Assembly (NCBI GenBank): GCA_963757605.1
Contig: CAVWSF010000005.1
Coordinates: 124,001 to 188,000, forward strand
Source: JAICJC01 sp963757605
Lineage (GTDB): Bacteria; Actinomycetota; Thermoleophilia; Gaiellales; JAICJC01
Direction of reading: 5' to 3'
DNA length: 64,000 nucleotides
The first letter of the stretch is position 1, and each line of letters begins with the position of its first letter. Under the pieces are notes generated by a model. That model was not told the origin of the DNA, ran no database searches, and saw only the letters and a program-made list of their open reading frames with translations. Shown one piece after another: positions 59,925 to 64,000 of this stretch. Position numbers and translations under genes: made by a program.

Positions 59925-61049
59925 CTACGCCGCCTGGAGCGGCAACACCTGCGAGAGCGGCGTGTACTCCATGCCGACCGCCTCCGCGACCGGCTCGCAG
60001 GTGATGCGGCCGTCGGCGACGTTCACGCCGAGCGCCAGGGCCGGGTCCGACGCCAACGCCCGGTGCAGGCCCTTCTCGGCGATCGCCTCGACGTACGGCA
60101 GCGTGACGTTGGTGAGCGCCCAGGTCGACGTGATCGGCACGGCGCCGGGCATGTTCGCGACGCAGTAGTGGACGATGTCGTCGACCACGTAGGTCGGGTC
60201 GGAGTGCGTCGTGGGCCGGGACGTCTCGAAGCAGCCGCCCTGGTCGATCGCCACGTCGACCATCACCGAGCCCGGCTTCATCACGGCCAGCATCTCGCGC
60301 GTCACGAGGTGCGGGGCCTTCGCGCCGTGCACGAGCACGCCGCCGATCACGAGGTCGGCGTCGGGCAGCGCCTCCTCGACGGCGTGGCGGCTCGACATCT
60401 GCATGAGCACGGTGCGCCCGAGGCTCACGTCCAACTCGCGCATGCGGTCGACCGACCGCTCGAAGACCGTGACGTCTGCCTGCATGCCCTGGGCGATCAG
60501 CGCGGCGTTGTAGCCGACGATCCCGCCGCCCAGCACGAGCACCTTCGCCGGCAGCACGCCCGGCACGCCGCCCATGAGCCGCCCGCGCCCGCCGAACGGC
60601 TTCAGCAGGTAGTACGCGCCGACCTGAGCCGAGAGCCGGCCTGCCACCTCGCTCATCGGCGCGAGCAGCGGCAGGCGGCGGTCGGCAGTCTCGACGGTCT
60701 CGTAGGCGATGCAGGTCGCGCCCGACTCCGCCAGGCCGTGCGTCAGCTCGGCCGCCGCCGCCAGGTGCAGGTAGGTGAAGAGCACCTGCCCCGGCGAGAG
60801 GCGCTGCCACTCGCCGTCGAGCGGCTCCTTCACCTTGAGCACCATCTCGGCTTCGCCCCAGACGGTGTCGACGTCCGCGATCGAGGCGCCGGCGACCCGG
60901 TAGTCGTCGTCGCTCATCGCGCTCCCGATCCCGGCCCCGGCCTCGATCAGGACGTCGTGCCCACGCCGCACGAGCTCGGTGACCCCTGCGGTGGTCAGCG
61001 CGACACGATACTCGTCGGGCTTGATCTCCCTGGCGACGCCGATCTTCAT
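59925..61049 (-). CDS. ald: Alanine dehydrogenase
   Basis: Ald interconverts alanine and pyruvate with NAD and ammonia. The 374-residue product has the start MKIGVAREIKPDEYRVALT, the substrate-binding VLKVKEPLDGEWQRLSPGQV, the NAD loop VLGGGIVGYNAALIAQGMQA, and the active-site region DVAIDQGGCFETSRPTTHSD. ATG 61049 overlaps the M20 stop (ATGA). Confidence 0.96.
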   Translation of the reverse strand: MKIGVAREIKPDEYRVALTTAGVTELVRRGHDVLIEAGAGIGSAMSDDDYRVAGASIADVDTVWGEAEMVLKVKEPLDGEWQRLSPGQVLFTYLHLAAAAELTHGLAESGATCIAYETVETADRRLPLLAPMSEVAGRLSAQVGAYYLLKPFGGRGRLMGGVPGVLPAKVLVLGGGIVGYNAALIAQGMQADVTVFERSVDRMRELDVSLGRTVLMQMSSRHAVEEALPDADLVIGGVLVHGAKAPHLVTREMLAVMKPGSVMVDVAIDQGGCFETSRPTTHSDPTYVVDDIVHYCVANMPGAVPITSTWALTNVTLPYVEAIAEKGLHRALASDPALALGVNVADGRITCEPVAEAVGMEYTPLSQVLPLQAA

Positions 61050-62200
61050 CCGGACGCGATTGTAGTGCTCTGCAGGGGATTCCGGGCGGCGTCGATCAGC
61101 GCCAGGGTCACGTCCAGCATGACGTCGAGGTCGGAGGCGGCGATGTGCTCGGACGCCGTGTGGATCTCGGCCATGCCGTTGCACAGGTTCACGCACTCGA
61201 GCCCGCCGGCGTTCCACACGTTGGCGTCGGCCCCGCCGCCGGACTCGATGTAGACGGGCTCGCGCCCGCACGCCTCGAGCGCCCGCGCCGCCAGGCGGAC
61301 CGCCGGGTCGGAGCGCGCGAACCGGTAGCCCTCGTACTCCGGCTCGATCCGGCTCTCGAGCTCGCACTCGGCCAGGTTCGCGGCGAAGGTGGCCGCGTCG
61401 AGCATCGCCTGCACCTGCTCGCGCAGGCGGCCAGGGTTGCGGCTGCGCGCCTCCGCCTCGACCAGGCATTCCGGCGGGACGATGTTGCCGGCGATCCCGC
61501 CCTTCACGATCCCGACGTTGGCGGTCGTCTCGGCGTCGATCCGGCCGAGCGGCATGTCGGCGATCGCCCGGGCCGCGGCGACGATCGCGCTTCTCCCGTC
61601 CTCGGGCGCGATCCCCGCGTGGGCAGCGCGGCCGACGAACCGGAACCGCACGGTGCGCTGCGTCGGAGCTGCCAGGACGACGTTCCCGATCGGGGCGGCG
61701 TGGTCGTAGCAGTAGCCGACCCTCGCCCGCAGCCGGGACGTGTCGAACTCCTTGGCGCCGCGCAGGCCCACCTCCTCCATCGGCGTCAGCACGAGCTCCA
61801 CGCCGGCGTGCGGCCGGCCGCCGCGCACGAGGTCGGCCACCGCCGCCAGCATGACGGCGACGGCCGCCTTGTTGTCGGCGCCGAGGATCGTGTCGTGGCG
61901 GTTCACGACCACGCCGTTTCGCACCTCGGGGTCGATCGGCGCCGTCGGCGGCACGGTGTCGAGATGGGCGTTCAGGAAGATCGGCGTGCCGTCGCCGCCC
62001 TCGGTGGGCGGGAGAGCCACGTGGATGTTCCCCATGTCCGAGCCGATGCGGGCGCCGGCGTCGTCCTCGGTCGGGTCGAGCCCAAGGTCGCGCAGGAACT
62101 CGAGCGTGCGGTCGGCGACGGCGCGCTCGCGCCCGGAGGGGCTGGGGATCGCCGCCAGGTCGCGGAAGAGGTCGAGGACGGGGGTCGCGGTGGCGGCCAC
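61046..62200 (-). CDS. M20-family metallopeptidase, PepT-like
   Basis: The 384-residue product has the zinc motifs of M20 peptidases: NAHLDTVPPT, ILGADNKAAVAVML, TPMEEVGLRGAKEFD, the dimerisation-domain RAAHAGIAPEDGRSAI, and the last ligand in NGMAEIHTASEHIA. It most resembles tripeptide-type aminopeptidases; substrate specificity is inferred. GTG 62200 follows the M32 stop directly and sits in the pyrG-M32-M20-ald run. Confidence 0.92.
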   Translation of the reverse strand: MAATATPVLDLFRDLAAIPSPSGRERAVADRTLEFLRDLGLDPTEDDAGARIGSDMGNIHVALPPTEGGDGTPIFLNAHLDTVPPTAPIDPEVRNGVVVNRHDTILGADNKAAVAVMLAAVADLVRGGRPHAGVELVLTPMEEVGLRGAKEFDTSRLRARVGYCYDHAAPIGNVVLAAPTQRTVRFRFVGRAAHAGIAPEDGRSAIVAAARAIADMPLGRIDAETTANVGIVKGGIAGNIVPPECLVEAEARSRNPGRLREQVQAMLDAATFAANLAECELESRIEPEYEGYRFARSDPAVRLAARALEACGREPVYIESGGGADANVWNAGGLECVNLCNGMAEIHTASEHIAASDLDVMLDVTLALIDAARNPLQSTTIASG

Positions 62201-62202
62201 GG

Positions 62203-63711
62203 CTACGCGGTTCGGCGCACGCCGTAGAGGTCGCCGTACTTGGCCCACAGATAGGCCATGAACGGCTCGTGGTCGAGGCCCGAGCCGGTCACCTGCCGGA
62301 TGAGGTCCTCGCCCTCGAGCAGGTATCCGGGCCGGTGGATCCGCTCGCGCAGCCAGCCGAGGATCGGGGCGAAGTCGCCGGCCTCCATGCGTCCCTCGAC
62401 GTCGGGGATGTCCTCCCGGATCCGCCCCCAGAGGAGCGCCGAGTAGAGGTTCCCGATGGTGTAGGTCGGGAAGTAGCCGAAGGCGCCGCTCGACCAGTGC
62501 ACGTCCTGGAGCACGCCGTCGCCGTCGTGGGGCGGGGTCACCCCCAGGCGGCGCCGGTAGGCGTCGTTCCAGGCGCCGGGCAGGTCGGCGGCGGCGAGGT
62601 CTCCCCGAAGGAGCGCCAGCTCAAGCTCGAAGCGAACGAGGATGTGCATGTTGTACGTGACCTCGTCGGCCTCGACCCGGATCAGCGAGGGCGTCACGCG
62701 GTTCACCTGGCGGTAGACGTCCTCGGGCCCCGCCCCGTGCATCGTGTCGCCGAAGACCTCGTGCATGACGGGCGTGTAGCGGCGCCAGAACGGAAGGCTC
62801 CGGCCGACCAGGTTCTCCCACAGGCGCGACTGCGACTCGTGCAGGCCCAGCGACGGCGCTTGGGCGATCGGCGTGTCCTCATACTCAGGGTCGAACCCCT
62901 GGTCGTAGAGCCCGTGGCCGGCCTCGTGCAGCGTCGAGGCGAGCGCCGAGAACGGGTCGGCCTCGTGGATGCGGGTCGTGAGCCGGATGTCGTGCAGCGC
63001 GATCGTCGTGGTGAAGGGGTGGGCGGAGCGGTCCTGGCGGCCGGCGTCGAAGTCGAAGCCGATATCGGCGAGCATCCGCAGCGTCAGGTCCCACTGGAGC
63101 GCGTCGGGGAACGTCGCGCCCGCGAACGGCGGCTCGGGGAGCGGGGGTGCGTCGGCGATCGCCTGGATCAGCCCGGCGAGCTCGGACGCCAGCGCCGCGA
63201 AGACCTGCTCGACGCGCTCGGTGCGCATCCCGGGTTCGTAGAGGTCGAGCAGAGCGTCGTAGCGCTCGCCGTCGTGGCCGAGCATGTCGGCCTGCTCGCG
63301 CTTCAGCTGCACCATCTCCTCGACGCACGGCCGGAACGTCTCCCAGTCGCGGTCGCGGCGGGCGCCCTGCCACACCGCCTGCCCGCGGGACGATGCGAGC
63401 GCGAGCCTGCGCACGAACTCGCCCGGCAGCCGGACGGACTGGTCGCGCTCGCGGCTCAGCACGCGCACCATCGCCGCCCGCGGTGGGTCGAGGCTGTCGT
63501 TCGCCGCCTCCTCGAGGAGGTCGCCCAGCTCCGGGTCGACCAGCCGCTGGTGGCTGATCACCTTGAGCGTCGCCGTGGCCCGCGCGCGGCCCTCGGCGCC
63601 GCGGGGCGGCATCATCGTCTGCTGGTCCCAGGAGAGGAGGGCCGACGTCCGCCACAGGTCGGCGAGCTCGCGCATGCGCGCCTCGAGCGACTGCCAGCTG
63701 GCGGGGTTCAC
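62203..63711 (-). CDS. M32 metallocarboxypeptidase (Taq type)
   Basis: The 502-residue product has the active-site motif HEAGHG (His262, Glu263, His266) and the downstream GLHESQSRLWEN with the third ligand, typical of thermostable carboxypeptidase 1. It removes C-terminal residues from peptides. GTG 63711 overlaps the pyrG stop (GTGA). With the M20 enzyme and alanine dehydrogenase it suggests peptide and amino-acid use. Confidence 0.95.
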   Translation of the reverse strand: MNPASWQSLEARMRELADLWRTSALLSWDQQTMMPPRGAEGRARATATLKVISHQRLVDPELGDLLEEAANDSLDPPRAAMVRVLSRERDQSVRLPGEFVRRLALASSRGQAVWQGARRDRDWETFRPCVEEMVQLKREQADMLGHDGERYDALLDLYEPGMRTERVEQVFAALASELAGLIQAIADAPPLPEPPFAGATFPDALQWDLTLRMLADIGFDFDAGRQDRSAHPFTTTIALHDIRLTTRIHEADPFSALASTLHEAGHGLYDQGFDPEYEDTPIAQAPSLGLHESQSRLWENLVGRSLPFWRRYTPVMHEVFGDTMHGAGPEDVYRQVNRVTPSLIRVEADEVTYNMHILVRFELELALLRGDLAAADLPGAWNDAYRRRLGVTPPHDGDGVLQDVHWSSGAFGYFPTYTIGNLYSALLWGRIREDIPDVEGRMEAGDFAPILGWLRERIHRPGYLLEGEDLIRQVTGSGLDHEPFMAYLWAKYGDLYGVRRTA

Positions 63712-64000
63712 GCCGGGAGGTTCTCGGCCGGCTCCGCGGGCCGCACCTCCGCGGCCGTTCGTGTGACCGCCGCGCCCACGAAGTCGCGGAAGAGCGGCTG
63801 CGGCCGGTTGGGACGGGACTTGAACTCCGGGTGGAACTGGCTTGCGCAGAACCAGGGGTGGTCGCGCAGCTCGATGATCTCGACGAGCCGCTCGTCGGGG
63901 GAGGTGCCCGACACGACGAGGCCGTGGGCGACGAGGTTCGGCCGCAGGCTGTTGTTGACCTCGTAGCGGTGCCGGTGGCGCTCGTAGACGACGGGCTCGC
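63708..64000 (-). CDS. pyrG: CTP synthase, C-terminal part
   Basis: PyrG aminates UTP to CTP using glutamine. The window holds only the end of the glutaminase domain: YERHRHRYEVNN, then the catalytic His-Glu in ASQFHPEFKSRPNRPQPLFR, and a short tail. The gene continues beyond the right edge. Confidence 0.93.
   Translation of the reverse strand, partial: EPVVYERHRHRYEVNNSLRPNLVAHGLVVSGTSPDERLVEIIELRDHPWFCASQFHPEFKSRPNRPQPLFRDFVGAAVTRTAAEVRPAEPAENLPA

Overview
The window is GC-rich (roughly 70 percent by eye), densely packed bacterial DNA in which most genes are read leftward. The gene set points to a deep-branching actinobacterium, probably of the Thermoleophilia type (Gaiellales or Solirubrobacterales). 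This is inferred from SepF, DivIVA and YggT together, an actinobacterial ImuB/DnaE2 mutagenesis set with LexA boxes, an Asp-type MurA, a two-subunit glycyl-tRNA synthetase, and PPDK with its regulator. No rRNA, tRNA, CRISPR array, phage or transposase gene was seen.

Layout. 0.0-1.7 kb: rluB (cut by the edge), scpB and scpA (scpA frameshifted). 1.7-2.2 kb: a 261-bp non-coding element with perfect terminal inverted repeats, then a hairpin. 2.2-6.2 kb: dnaE1 and two small proteins. 6.2-10.5 kb: an isoprenoid/protease operon, dxr-rseP-(AadA-like nucleotidyltransferase)-ispG. 10.5-11.4 kb: a small protein, a gene remnant and palindromes. 11.4-15.9 kb: rpsB-tsf-pyrH-frr-uppS-cdsA. 15.9-24.8 kb: division and housekeeping genes (cca, pgeF, yggS, sepF, proC, yggT, divIVA, a DksA-like gene, lspA, rluD). 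25.1-27.8 kb: murA and hisD. 27.9-37.1 kb: a mixed accessory stretch with an HD protein, a PLP enzyme, an EEP nuclease, cupins, imuB, dedA, a broken gene, adenine deaminase, a ClpX-type zinc finger, a repeat cluster and a rhodanese. 37.1-41.1 kb: an SOS block with two small genes and dnaE2. 41.1-44.8 kb: an O-antigen-ligase-like protein, an LPFTG protein, small membrane proteins and a candidate structured RNA. 44.8-52.2 kb: glyQ, glyS, ppsR, ppdK and comB. 52.2-64 kb: recO, a GNAT, a hydrolase, ybaK, mutM, deoB, a histidine kinase, xerD, ald, two peptidases and the 3' end of pyrG.

How the genes work together. The rpsB-to-cdsA and dxr-to-ispG runs combine translation factors with isoprenoid, undecaprenyl and phospholipid precursor synthesis; many of these genes overlap by 4 nt, implying translational coupling. 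ImuB, a small LexA-controlled protein and DnaE2 form an SOS mutagenesis regulon defined by three near-identical LexA boxes. PPDK lies near its likely regulator PpsR.

The strongest window-wide signal is a promoter grammar. About twenty gene starts have a TANNNT hexamer ending 6-8 nt before the start codon, so transcription should begin on or within 2 nt of the start codon. This indicates widespread leaderless transcription and helps choose starts. Other points of interest are the candidate RNA with two mutually exclusive folds downstream of comB, the Asp-type MurA, the nucleotidyltransferase inside the isoprenoid operon, the enlarged RseP, and several repeat families. Apparent frameshifts in scpA and in the gene at 33.3-33.8 kb may be real decay or assembly errors.
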